In this document: positions 41,895-50,568 of the stretch, in pieces
Layout: each line of letters opens with the position of its first letter
Numbering within the stretch: position 1 is the stretch's first letter
From: Streptomyces sp. NRRL S-455
Lineage (GTDB): Bacteria > Actinomycetota > Actinomycetes > Streptomycetales > Streptomycetaceae
Assembly (NCBI RefSeq): GCF_000717875.1
Contig: NZ_JOCT01000017.1
Coordinates: 1-64,000 of the forward strand
Direction of reading: 5' to 3'
DNA length: 64,000 bases
Program-made: the position numbers and the translations under genes
The notes under the pieces: generated by a model
The model's database searches: none
What the model was told of the DNA's origin: nothing
Seen by the model: the letters and a program-made list of their open reading frames with translations, nothing else

Positions 41895-41904
41895 TAATCA
41901 ATTA
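41895..41904. promoter_or_regulatory. AT-rich dyad in front of the LysR gene
   Basis: TAAT-CA-ATTA is an inverted repeat 16 bp upstream of the regulator ATG, embedded in an AT-rich patch. Autoregulatory LysR sites often occupy this position, and the gene is divergent from the L5 operon. Confidence 0.4.
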
Positions 41905-41920
41905 GTGCTAGCCTGCGCCC

Positions 41921-42802
41921 ATGCGACCGGTCCTGGACATCGTGGCGCTGCGCAGCCTGATCGCCGTCGCCGACTACGGCGGCTTCCACCGAGCCGCCGG
42001 CGCGCTCGCGCTCAGCCAGTCCGCGGTCAGCCAGCACGTGCGGCGGCTGGAGAGGACGCTGGGCGGCCCCGTCGTGGAACGCGACGGCCGCAAGACCCGG
42101 TTCACGGCCCACGGCGCCCAACTGCTTCAGGAGGCACGGCTGATCGTCGCGGCGCACGACGCGGCCGTACGCAGGCTCCTGAGTGACGACGGCCCGGAAG
42201 CCGCCACCGTCGTCATCGGCGCCACCGAGCACGGCGCCGACCAGATCCTCCCGGTGCTCACCGAGGCGGTACGGGAGGTGCGCCCGGGTGCCGAGGTGCG
42301 GGTGCGGATCGACCGCTCGGCGCGGCTGACGGACGCGGTCGACCGCGGCGAGCTCGACCTGGCCGTCTACGTCACCGAGGCGACCGCAGCGGCGGGGAAC
42401 CCCGTGGGCGGACTGCCGCTGCGCTGGTACGCAGCCCCCGGCTGGAAGCCGCCCGCTGCCCCCGCCCCCTTGCCGCTGGTCGCCATCAACGAACCGTGCG
42501 TCATCCGCCGCCGCGCCCTCACCGCGCTGGCCGCCGACCACACCCCGGCCACTGTCGTCGCCGAGGCCGGGTATCTCGCGGGCGTCCTGGATGCGGCCCG
42601 TGCCGGACTGGGCGCTGCGCTGCTCGCCGTGCCCGGCGGCCAGCACCCCGAGGGACTGACGACGGTCGAGGGCTTGCCCACCGCCTTTCCGGTACGGCTC
42701 AGCGCGCGCCCTCGGCATGGAGCGGATCCCTCTGTGACCGGCGCCGCCGTCGAGGCGGTCCGCGCGCTGCTCGCGGCCGGCGAGAACGGCCGCGTGGCCT
42801 GA
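41921..42802 (+). CDS. LysR family transcriptional regulator
   Basis: A 293-aa regulator. Its winged helix-turn-helix is IVALRSLIAVADYGGFHRAA, followed by ALALSQSAVSQHVRRLERTL, and the rest is the two-lobed inducer-binding domain (VVIGATEHGADQILPVLTEA, ELDLAVYVTEA, AVPGGQHPEGL). It is transcribed divergently from leader L5 and the hydrolase-rhodanese-importer operon, the classical arrangement of a LysR activator and its target. CysB- or YtlI-like control of sulfur use is inferred from context. Confidence 0.9.
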   Translation: MRPVLDIVALRSLIAVADYGGFHRAAGALALSQSAVSQHVRRLERTLGGPVVERDGRKTRFTAHGAQLLQEARLIVAAHDAAVRRLLSDDGPEAATVVIGATEHGADQILPVLTEAVREVRPGAEVRVRIDRSARLTDAVDRGELDLAVYVTEATAAAGNPVGGLPLRWYAAPGWKPPAAPAPLPLVAINEPCVIRRRALTALAADHTPATVVAEAGYLAGVLDAARAGLGAALLAVPGGQHPEGLTTVEGLPTAFPVRLSARPRHGADPSVTGAAVEAVRALLAAGENGRVA

Positions 42803-42909
42803 CCGCCCCGGCGGTCCAGGGGCCCGCTCACGTGGTGAGACGTCCTGGTGCCGGTCGAACGGCCCCCTTGACGCGGCTTGGACGCAGCCTGACACTCCAC
42901 TACAGGAAT

Positions 42910-42926
42910 CCTAGTGAACTGGTAGG
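42910..42926. promoter_or_regulatory. Operator-like dyad upstream of leader L6 (site B)
   Basis: CCTA-N9-TAGG, the same 17-bp pattern found upstream of leaders L1 and L2. It ends only 5 bp before the leader ATG, so a bound protein would cover the promoter or start region. Confidence 0.6.
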
Positions 42927-42931
42927 GGATC

Positions 42932-43090
42932 ATGGGCTGTGCCGCGCTGGACCTCGGTAGCGACGCTGTCCGTGTCGCCGTCCGGCCGCTGCCCCTGCTG
43001 ACGTCCCGCCGCCACATCGATCTGCTCCGTGTGTGCAGTGCGGCAAGTTCCCTCCACGAGGGCGGCCCGACCCCCGGTTACGCCGCCTGA
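42932..43090 (+). CDS. Putative regulatory leader peptide (sulfur family), L6, extended
   Basis: A 52-codon ORF whose middle reads LPLLTSRRHIDLLRVCSAAS. The core is the best match to leader L1, but the Cys sits before the S-A-A rather than after it and the frame continues about 15 codons past the usual end. A CCCTC-CAC-GAGGG hairpin (43050-43062) lies inside the ORF just after the core, where other leaders have their stop. It may have lost its original stop codon. It precedes the glutathione-S-transferase-like gene. Confidence 0.65.
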   Translation: MGCAALDLGSDAVRVAVRPLPLLTSRRHIDLLRVCSAASSLHEGGPTPGYAA

Positions 43091-43201
43091 CCTTCGCGCC
43101 ACGAGTACCGCGTCCCGGCCCGTGCCGAAGCCGCCACGTGCCGTCGCCTCCGTATGCCCGTAGGCCCGTATGCCTGTGATCGAGCACCCCCAGGGAGACG
43201 C

Positions 43202-44077
43202 ATGTCCGCCACATCCCCGACAGCCGTGCCGTCCTTCCGGAGCAGGATCGGCCGCGACGCGCGCAGCGGCTACCACGCCGTACCGCACCGCTACCGGCTT
43301 CACCTGTCACTGTCTTGTCCGCGCTGTCTGCAGATCGCCGTCACGCACAGCCTGCTCGGTCTCGGCGGTACCCTCCCGGTGACCCTGCTGCCCGCCGTAC
43401 CCGACGCACCCGGCGGCGGACACCGGGTCCTGCGCCCGCTGTACGAGGCCAGTTCACACCAGTACCCGGGTCCGGCCGTGGCGCCGGTCCTCAGTGACCA
43501 CTGGACCGGGCGGATCGTCAGCACCCACACTCCCGACATCCTGCGGGACATGACCCGGCAGTTCGGCGGTCATGGCCCCGAACTCCAGCCGTGCGGTGCC
43601 GAGGAGGCGATCGAGGCCGTGGGCCGGCTCTGCGAGCAGGGCATCACCTGGGCGGCCCAGCGCGCCGGGCAGTCCGGTGGCGACCCGTCGGCACGCGACA
43701 CCGCGCTGGCCACCCTGCTGCGGGCGCTGGACGTGCTGGAGTGGCGGCTCGCCTCCCGGGAGCACGTGCTGGACGGCGAACGCACCCTCGCCGATGTGCA
43801 GTTGTGGGTGACGCTGGTGCAGCTGGACACCGTGCACCGCCACCACCTGGACGCCGCCGCGGTTGACCGGATCACCGACCATCCCCGTCTGTGGGCGTAC
43901 GCACGACGGCTGGCGGCACATCCCGCCTTCGGCTCTCACCTCGACCTGGACGGCATCGCCCGCCGGCATCACGCCCACTGCCGGGGTACTGAGGCCGCCG
44001 GCGCGGCGGTACGGATCGTGGACTGGGCGGCGTACGCACGACGGGAGGCATCGGAGCCGGTGCGCCAGTCCGGCTGA
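43202..44077 (+). CDS. Glutathione S-transferase-like protein (glutathionyl-hydroquinone reductase-type)
   Basis: A 291-aa protein of the Xi-class/ECM4 group. The thioredoxin-like N-terminal domain has LSLSCPRCLQIAVTHSLLGL; the typical motif is CPWA, so this is a variant CPRC with two cysteines. The C-terminal helical domain contains LADVQLWVTLVQLDTVHRHH. Actinomycetes make mycothiol rather than glutathione, so the thiol cofactor is unclear. A role in reductive cleavage of thiol conjugates would fit the sulfur setting. Starts at ATG 43202 with CAGGGAGACGC upstream. Confidence 0.85.
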   Translation: MSATSPTAVPSFRSRIGRDARSGYHAVPHRYRLHLSLSCPRCLQIAVTHSLLGLGGTLPVTLLPAVPDAPGGGHRVLRPLYEASSHQYPGPAVAPVLSDHWTGRIVSTHTPDILRDMTRQFGGHGPELQPCGAEEAIEAVGRLCEQGITWAAQRAGQSGGDPSARDTALATLLRALDVLEWRLASREHVLDGERTLADVQLWVTLVQLDTVHRHHLDAAAVDRITDHPRLWAYARRLAAHPAFGSHLDLDGIARRHHAHCRGTEAAGAAVRIVDWAAYARREASEPVRQSG

Positions 44078-44106
44078 CCGGGAGGCGGGGCGGACGCGCA
44101 GCCTCC

Positions 44107-44978
44107 GCGATCGGCGGCGGCATCTCCAGCCTGCCCTGTGCCTACACTCCGGAGCAGGCCGGGCTGCCCAGTGGCAGCCGCCGCCGTGTGCCCGGGCTGC
44201 GCCGCGAGGAGGTCGCCGTCCTCGCCGGTGTGAGCACCGAGTGGTACACCCGGCTGGAGAAGGGTCACATCAGCGGCGTCTCCGAGGACGTCCTCGCCGC
44301 GGTGGCCCGCGCCCTGCACCTGGACGACGACGAACGCACCTACCTGTTCGGCCTCGCCAAGGCCGCCCAGCCGAGCCCGGCGTCCCGGCGCCGCCGCAAG
44401 GCCGTCGATGTCCCGCCACGCGTCCAGTGGCTGCTCGACTCCATGACCCTGTCCGCCGCCTGCGTCACCAACGGCCGCCTCGACGTCGTGGCCACCAACA
44501 GGCTCGCCCGCGCCCATGTTCGGCAGTCCCGTCGTCAGCGCGCGTGGCCGCCCCAACTTCGCCCGGTACTGGTTCCTCGACGACGACTCCCACGACTTCG
44601 CCTACGACTGGGACAGAGCCGCCACCATGACCGCCGCACTCCTGAGCGCCGAAGCCGGCCGCTACACGGACGACAAGGCCCTGCGCGATCTCATCGGCGA
44701 ACTGTCCACCCTCAGCCCCGAGTTCCGTACCCGGTGGGCCACCCACGACGTGCACATCCACCACGGCGGCGTCAAACGCTTCCACCATCCCGAGGCCGGC
44801 CCTCTGGAACTGACCTACCAGCCGTTGGATCTTCCCCCTCTCCGGCAACGAAGCGCACTCCCTGACCGTCTACACCGCCGAACCGGGGTCCGCCTCCGAG
44901 GAAGCGCTGCGCCTGCTCGCCTCCTGGACGGCCACCCAGGACACCGGCTCCTTCCCCCGGGATCCGCCGCACGGCTGA
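44107..44978 (+). pseudogene. XRE family (MmyB-like) regulator, multiply frameshifted
   Basis: Three reading frames together encode one protein. The first gives the helix-turn-helix (GLRREEVAVLAGVSTEWYTR), the second continues from about 44516 (GRPNFARYWFLDDDSHDFAY, DVHIHHGGVKRFHHPEAGPL) and the third from about 44838 gives the usual tail (HSLTVYTAEPGSASEEALRL). The shifts lie near 44510 and 44830. The N-terminal helix expected before LPSGSRRRVPGLRREE is degraded too. The intact family binds heme-like or other ligands and usually regulates a neighbouring oxidoreductase. Confidence 0.85.
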
Positions 44979-45122
44979 CCACCCACCGGTGCGGACCTGC
45001 CCCGCACAGGGCCGGGGGGTGCGGACCCGGGTTCCTCGCCCGGACCGGCTCCCCCCCCCGCCCGATCGGACCGGCGGCAGCGTCGCCCCGGCGTGGCCTC
45101 TGGTCCGTCGGCCCGCCGGCGT

Positions 45123-45450
45123 TCAGAGACTGAAGAGGCGCTCGGCCTGGTCGCGGCCGGTGGTGTGCAGCTCCCAGTAGACGGGGGAGAGGCCCATCGC
45201 CCAGTTGCGCAGCGCCGCGGCGGCGGCGTTGACGTTGGCGACCCGCGGGTCGGGGACGATGGAGCCCGCCCCGGTGGTGTAGAGCACCGTGCAGGCGCGC
45301 GGTGACGGCCGCGGAGGTGGCCGGCGCTTCGGCACGAGGGTGGTGCCCGTGGCCGACGGAGCCCGAGGTGTGCAGGTGCCCCACGATGAGGAGCGTGCCG
45401 CCGGGGGCCACCCATCCGGCGATGCGGTCGTAGAACTCCAGCTGGGGCAT
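45123..45450 (-). pseudogene. Fused relics: class I methyltransferase fragment and an unidentified C-terminus
   Basis: From 45450 downward one frame reads RIAGWVAPGGTLLIVGHLHT, which is the end of the SAM-binding domain of class I methyltransferases (45285-45450). Near 45287 the coherent coding signal switches to another frame, which ends SPVYWELHTTGRDQAERLFSL and a stop. I do not recognise the second part. There is no N-terminal SAM-binding motif anywhere nearby, so both are decayed remnants. Confidence 0.5.
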
Positions 45451-45477
45451 CGCCGGGTGGCGTAGTGGGTCTGCCTC

Positions 45478-46632
45478 CTACTTCTTCCAGATCGTGCGGT
45501 AGGCCTCGCGGTAGCCCTCGGAGTCCCAGGACAGTGCGCCGCCGCTGGTGGCGGCCGTGGTGACGTGGACGGGGGCGACGTACCCGCTGGCCGGCTTGCC
45601 GGCGAAGGAACGATTGAACTCGTCGATGATCTGCCAGCCCTGTTCGGACAGCGGTTCCGGCACGGTGGCGGCCTGGAACTCCTTGCCGTTGATGCGCTGG
45701 AAGGCCGAGGGGTCGCCGTCACCGGCCCCGATGTTGAACGGGGCGCCGTCGCCCTGCCTGCCTGCGGCACGCAGGGCGGGTCCCGCGTGGTCGAAGTACA
45801 GGTCGTTGATGGCGGCGGAATGGGTCCACCTCTCACCGAAGCGGGAGGCCAGGGAGGAGACCCTCCGAATGGTGAGGCTGCCCGCCTGCGGGATGGGGAC
45901 GTTCTCGTAGCTCAGCAGCTTGACGCCGGAACAGGTGGCGAGTTCCTTCTTGATCAGATCCGACTTGCGCTTGGCGAAGGGGATCGAGGCGTCGGTGAAC
46001 AGGACAACGCCCGCGCGGCCGCCCGACCGGGCGATGATCCAGTCGCCGCTGATCTTCGCGACCTCTTCGACCCTGGTGGTGATGTTGCTGAACAGCTTCG
46101 GGTTCTCGCTGGGGCCGGGAGCCCCGACGGCGTGCCAGCCGATCAGCGGTATGCCCTCCGCGTTCGCCTGCTCGACCTGTGCGGCGGCGGAGGCGGGATC
46201 GAAGCCGCTGACGACGATGCCGTCGGGTTTGAGGGCCAGGGCCTCGGTGAAGGCGGACTTGATTCCGGCGGACGTGCCCTGGCCGTTGAGGGTGCGCACG
46301 CGCCAGCCGATGACGCCGGCGGCTTCCTGGACGCCCTTGGCGACGCCCGCCACGCCGGGGTTGGTCAGGGTCTGGGCGATGTAGACGATCGTCTTGTCGG
46401 GGACGGCCCGGGGCCCGCTGGTCGGTCCGGACCAGGGGGCGTTGACGTCCTCGGCCTTCTTGACGGCCCGCTGGGCCTCGGCGAGTGCGGTGGGGCAGCC
46501 GGGGCCGGAGGAGCCGCTGCGGGAGGCGGAGGGTCCGGCGGTGGTCGAACCGCTCTCGCAGCCGGCGAGGGTGAGGGTGGCCGAGGCCAGGAAAGCGGTG
46601 GCCGTTACGGCCGCCTTGCGGGTGGGGTGCAC
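45478..46632 (-). CDS. Sugar-type (RbsB/LacI-fold) substrate-binding lipoprotein, orphan
   Basis: A 384-aa periplasmic-binding-protein type I receptor. It has a lipoprotein signal with LTLAGCESG, a low-complexity Ser/Gly linker and a domain beginning KTIVYIAQTLTNPGVAGVAK, then GIVVSGFDPASAAAQVEQAN and INDLYFDHAGPALRAAGRQG. GTG 46632 is preferred because GGGAGA precedes it; an in-frame TTG lies 12 nt upstream. No permease or ATPase gene is adjacent, so it may use a remote ABC transporter or act as a sensor input. Ligand unknown; ribose, galactose or an autoinducer-like sugar are family possibilities. Confidence 0.85.
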   Translation of the reverse strand: MHPTRKAAVTATAFLASATLTLAGCESGSTTAGPSASRSGSSGPGCPTALAEAQRAVKKAEDVNAPWSGPTSGPRAVPDKTIVYIAQTLTNPGVAGVAKGVQEAAGVIGWRVRTLNGQGTSAGIKSAFTEALALKPDGIVVSGFDPASAAAQVEQANAEGIPLIGWHAVGAPGPSENPKLFSNITTRVEEVAKISGDWIIARSGGRAGVVLFTDASIPFAKRKSDLIKKELATCSGVKLLSYENVPIPQAGSLTIRRVSSLASRFGERWTHSAAINDLYFDHAGPALRAAGRQGDGAPFNIGAGDGDPSAFQRINGKEFQAATVPEPLSEQGWQIIDEFNRSFAGKPASGYVAPVHVTTAATSGGALSWDSEGYREAYRTIWKK

Positions 46633-46906
46633 GGGATCTCCCAAGGAACACGGTGCGAGAGGGGGCGGGGCTGGGGGAGAGGCGGAGCGTGGGGTCGGCG
46701 ACGGTTCCCGCGCGTGGCCCTGGCGTGAGGATCAGGCCCGCGACGGGCGGAGAAACCCGCGAGGCCGGCGGGCGGTGATGCCCGGCAGTGGCTCGGATGG
46801 CTCGGGGCGGCGGCGCACGCCCGAGCCGAGGGGCGCCTTGCGGTGCGACGCGCGCCTCATCGGGCGAAGCGTCGCACTCGGGAGATACTTCGCAAACATT
46901 CCGTCA

Positions 46907-46947
46907 TTGACTTTTTATGACCCAAACTTTGTCATGTCATGATAAAA
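46907..46947 (+). promoter_or_regulatory. AT-rich promoter region with dyad, upstream of cvnA
   Basis: TTGACT (46907-46912) lies 17 bp before TGTCAT (46930-46935). Around it, TTTTATGAC and GTCATGATAAAA form an inverted repeat with one extra base. The stretch is strikingly A+T-rich for this genome. It stands between the divergent orphan binding protein and the conservon, about 160 bp upstream of the cvnA start. Confidence 0.5.
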
Positions 46948-47104
46948 GATGTACTCTCGCCCAGCTGGTTCCAGACACCCGGCGCGATCTCTTTCCTATC
47001 AGCGATGAAGGCTGTGAAAGTGTCACGTCCGGTGCCGGCTCGTCGGCGGTCCGTGGTCACATCACCTCCGTCCCCGCTCAGCCACACGTTCGAAGGAGGC
47101 TCGG

Positions 47105-49618
47105 GTGTCCGCCACCACAGGGAACCCGCCGCACGCACCGGGCCCGCCCAGGGATGCCCGCCGGACTCCCCGTTCGCGCCGCGGGGCGGTGACCGTCCTC
47201 GACCGGTGGCCCTTCCGGCGCAAGCTCAACGTCCTGGTGATCGCGCCCGTCGCGGTCGTCGGCGTACTGCTCGGCGTCGGCGCTTACGGCCAGGTGCAGC
47301 AGGCCCGGGACGCGGGCCGGATGGCGGACCTGGTGCGCGACAGTGAACAGGTCGCGCGGCTCATCAACGACGTACAGGCCGAACACCGGCAGGCGCTCCT
47401 GCTGTCCGTGCAGTACGACTCGGCCCGCCCCGGAGCCCCGCTGCCGCCGACCACCGACTACCGCCGGGCGCAGCGGAACACCGACGCGCAGGTCGCCGCA
47501 GTGCGTTCGGCGTTCGCTTCCGGCCTGCCGCCCGAGGAGGCGCAGGCGCTCGACTACATCCGCGGCCTCGGTGTGCTGCGCGAGAAGCTCGAACGGGCCT
47601 ACGTCCCCGCCGCCAACATCGACCCCGCGTACGCCTCCGCCGTCGAGTACCTGATCGACGGCATCGGCCTGGGTCATCACTCCGGCACCTCGTCGTCCTC
47701 GGTCGTGACACTCCTGGACACGGTGCTGCGCGCCGACGCCTCCCACGCGGCCTTCGAGAGCGCCGTGTTCTCCGCCCAGACCAGGGACGCCAACGCGCTC
47801 ACGGAGTACAGCCGGGCGGTCGGCGCCCGCAAGCTCCACGACCACCAGGTGAACCGGTTCGAACGCATCGCCACACCGGCGCAGGCCCTGCGCATGGACG
47901 GCATCCGGCGCAGTGCCGAACGGTACGGTCTCGAAGCCCGGTTCGCGGAGCTGCAGATCGACCCCGCGGCCCTGCAGGGCCAGACGCCGACGCAGCTCCG
48001 CAAGGCGATCGACGACGGGAGCCGGCAGTCCGAAGTCCGGCTCGGCATCACCAGGTCGCTGATCGAGCAGACCGCCGCCCGGGCCGACGCCGCCTCGGCC
48101 GACGCCCTGCGCAACGCCCTGTACCTGCTCGCTCTGACCCTGCTCGGCTTCGCCGCCTGGCTGACCTTCTGTGTCCTGATCCGGCGTTCGGTCGTGCGGC
48201 CCCTGGCGGCCCTGACCCGTTCCGCCCAGGAGGTGGTCGACGTGGCGGGCGAGGAACTCGCCCGGGTCTCCGACGACGAGTCCGCCGACAGCACCCCGCT
48301 GCGGCCGAGGTCGATCCCGGTCCCGGTCCGCGACGAGATCGGCGAACTGGCCGAGGCGTTCAACCAGGTTCAGGTCACCGCCGCCCAGCTGCTGGAGCGG
48401 CAGGTGCTCAGCCGGCGCAACGTCGCCGAGATGTTCGGCAACGTCGGCCGGCGGGTGAGCAACCTGACAACGCGTCAGTTGATGCTGATCGACGCCGTCG
48501 AACGGGAGGAGACCGACCCCGAACTGCTTGAACGGCTGTACAGCATCGATCACATAGCCGTACGTCTCCAGCGCAACGCCGACAGCCTGATGCTGCTCGC
48601 CGGAATCCGGGAGACCGGCGTCGAGGCCCGGCCCACCCCCCTGGCGAACGTCATCAGGGCGTCGCTCGGCCAGATCGAGGGGTACCAGCGGGTGTCTCTG
48701 CGGCCCGAGACGGAGGAGGTCACCGTCGCGCCCGACATCGTCGGCGACCTGACCCTGATGCTGGCCGAACTGCTGGAGAACGCGGTCGCGTTCTCACCCT
48801 CCCACGCGCCCGTCGAGGTGGTCGTCCGCCCCGGGACCGACGTCACCGAGGAGGGCGGGGCGCTGATCGAGGTCATCGACCACGGCCTCGGCATGAGTGC
48901 GGAGCGCCTCGCCGAGGAGAACACCCGGCTCGTGCGACGGGAACGGCTCGACCTCGTGCCGACCAGGGTGCTCGGCCTCTTCGCGGTCGGCAGTCTCGCC
49001 CGGCGGTGGGGTGTGCGGGTGACGCTGAGCCGTACGCCGGGCGGCGGGGTCACCGCGACCGTCTGGATCCCCGCCTCACTCCTGCTGACCACGAGTCCCG
49101 AGGAACCCGAGCAGCCCGTGGAGACGGGTCCCATCGGATCCGTGGCGGCGTTGCCGCTGAGGACCGGGCAGCAGAACACCGGGCCCGCGCCGTCGCCCGT
49201 AGTGGTCTCCGCCGCCGGTGCCCCCGAGCGGTCGGCCGCCCCGTCGTCGCGCGACGCGCTTCCCCGGCGCCTCCCGGCGCGCACCGGCGCGGGACCGGCC
49301 CCCGCGCAACGGACCGCCGAGGACGCCGGCGGGGAGCGGACGGCCCCCTCGGGCGAACAGCGTGCCGCCGAGGACTCACGGCCGCTGCGGCGGCGGGTAC
49401 GGGGCGCGACACTCGCCATGACCTCTCCGCGGGCGGGCCGGGAGGAGCCGACGGTGCGGCAGCCCGCCGACGCCGAGGCCGTCCGCTCGGAGCTCGACGA
49501 GTTCGAGGCGGCCGTACGCAGGGCGGAGCAGGACAGCGCTCACGCCCGCACGAAACCAGCACCATCGCACCACCAGCAATCCCAGAAGGAGTCCGGCAGT
49601 GACCACGTCGACAGCTGA
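47105..49618 (+). CDS. cvnA: Conservon histidine kinase-like sensor, CvnA
   Basis: An 837-aa membrane sensor. It has a first membrane segment at ~residues 40-60 (NVLVIAPVAVVGVLLGVGAY), an extracellular nitrate-sensor-like helical domain (to ~335), a second membrane segment (LYLLALTLLGFAAWLTFCVL), a HAMP linker, a coiled stretch and an ATP-binding domain with LAELLENAVAFSPSHAPVEV and VIDHGLGMS. The phospho-accepting His box is replaced by RRVSNLTTRQLMLID. The long disordered C-terminus (~170 aa, Pro/Arg/Ala-rich) is typical. It acts with CvnB, C and D in a G-protein-like signalling complex. GTG 47105 with AGGAGG upstream. Confidence 0.92.
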   Translation: MSATTGNPPHAPGPPRDARRTPRSRRGAVTVLDRWPFRRKLNVLVIAPVAVVGVLLGVGAYGQVQQARDAGRMADLVRDSEQVARLINDVQAEHRQALLLSVQYDSARPGAPLPPTTDYRRAQRNTDAQVAAVRSAFASGLPPEEAQALDYIRGLGVLREKLERAYVPAANIDPAYASAVEYLIDGIGLGHHSGTSSSSVVTLLDTVLRADASHAAFESAVFSAQTRDANALTEYSRAVGARKLHDHQVNRFERIATPAQALRMDGIRRSAERYGLEARFAELQIDPAALQGQTPTQLRKAIDDGSRQSEVRLGITRSLIEQTAARADAASADALRNALYLLALTLLGFAAWLTFCVLIRRSVVRPLAALTRSAQEVVDVAGEELARVSDDESADSTPLRPRSIPVPVRDEIGELAEAFNQVQVTAAQLLERQVLSRRNVAEMFGNVGRRVSNLTTRQLMLIDAVEREETDPELLERLYSIDHIAVRLQRNADSLMLLAGIRETGVEARPTPLANVIRASLGQIEGYQRVSLRPETEEVTVAPDIVGDLTLMLAELLENAVAFSPSHAPVEVVVRPGTDVTEEGGALIEVIDHGLGMSAERLAEENTRLVRRERLDLVPTRVLGLFAVGSLARRWGVRVTLSRTPGGGVTATVWIPASLLLTTSPEEPEQPVETGPIGSVAALPLRTGQQNTGPAPSPVVVSAAGAPERSAAPSSRDALPRRLPARTGAGPAPAQRTAEDAGGERTAPSGEQRAAEDSRPLRRRVRGATLAMTSPRAGREEPTVRQPADAEAVRSELDEFEAAVRRAEQDSAHARTKPAPSHHQQSQKESGSDHVDS

Positions 49619-50075
49619 CAGCAGTTCCGAGCGGCCGGAACCCACCGATCTGCGAGCCGCTGCGGCCGATTTCACCTGGCTGCTCGACCGGTTCGCCAGG
49701 GAGACCGCCGGGGTCGTCGACGCCATCGCCGTGTCGTCCGACGGCCTGCTGATCGCCGTCTCCCAACTGCGTGAGCACGCGGACTCCGAGCGGCTCGCCG
49801 CGATCGTGTCCGGTCTGACGAGTCTCGCCGCGGGCGCCTCTGGCAACTACGGGCTCGGCGGCCTCAACAAGGTCATCCTCGATCTGGAGGGTGGCCATGT
49901 GCTGGTATCGGCCATCGGCTGCGGCGCCGTCCTGGGAGTGGTGACCTCCAAGGAGGCGAAGCTGGGCAACATCGCCTACGAGATGACCCTCTTCGCCAAC
50001 CGGGCCGGGGCCGCGCTCACGCCCCAGTTGGTGCTGGAGCTGAAGAACAATGTCGGCGCGGCCCCGGGCGGCTGA
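49599..50075 (+). CDS. cvnB: Conservon roadblock/LC7 protein, CvnB
   Basis: A 158-aa roadblock/LC7 domain protein: LLDRFARETAGVVDAIAVSS, DGLLIAVSQLREHADSERLA and LGNIAYEMTLFANRAGAALT. These small alpha/beta proteins bind small GTPases, and CvnB is taken to regulate CvnD. The start GTG overlaps the cvnA 3' end by 20 bp, with AGAAGGAG upstream. Confidence 0.93.
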   Translation: MTTSTADSSSERPEPTDLRAAAADFTWLLDRFARETAGVVDAIAVSSDGLLIAVSQLREHADSERLAAIVSGLTSLAAGASGNYGLGGLNKVILDLEGGHVLVSAIGCGAVLGVVTSKEAKLGNIAYEMTLFANRAGAALTPQLVLELKNNVGAAPGG

Positions 50076-50124
50076 CCGTCCCCCGGTCGAGGCACGGGTA
50101 CAGGCACTTCGGAAAGGGATCGTG

Positions 50125-50568
50125 ATGGCTGTGGGCGGACCACCACACGACGCGGCGGGGCACCCCGGCGGCTCGCCGGATCCGGCCGTCGGCCGCGCCC
50201 CCGCGATCCGGCCGTTCCTGCTGACCGCGGGCCGGGTGTCGGGGGGCGGCACGGTGTTGCCGATTCCCGTCGAGACCCAAGTCGTGTCGACCTCGGCCGG
50301 GCTCTCCGCCCTGCACTCGCTCACCTTCGAGCACCACGACATCGTCGCGGCCTGCCGGCAGCCGCAGTCGGTGGCGGAACTGGCCGCCGCGCTGCGACTG
50401 CATCTCAACGTGGTCCGGGTGCTGGCCGAGGACCTGCGTGCCGCAGGGCATCTGGCGGTCCACCGGCCGAACGCCGGGACCGCCCAGGATCTCTCCGTAC
50501 TGCGAAGGGTTATCGATGGTCTTCGTGCCGTCCCCGACTCACGGGGGACACTCCGTGACACCAGCTGA
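50125..50568 (+). CDS. cvnC: Conservon DUF742 protein, CvnC
   Basis: A 147-aa DUF742 protein with IRPFLLTAGRVSGGGTVLPI, VETQVVSTSAGLSALHSLTF and a winged-helix-like SVAELAAALRLHLNVVRVLA. Conservons place it between the roadblock protein and the GTPase. ATG 50125 (or GTG 50122) is preceded by GGAAAGGGA. Its 3' end overlaps cvnD by 53 bp in another frame. Confidence 0.92.
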   Translation: MAVGGPPHDAAGHPGGSPDPAVGRAPAIRPFLLTAGRVSGGGTVLPIPVETQVVSTSAGLSALHSLTFEHHDIVAACRQPQSVAELAAALRLHLNVVRVLAEDLRAAGHLAVHRPNAGTAQDLSVLRRVIDGLRAVPDSRGTLRDTS

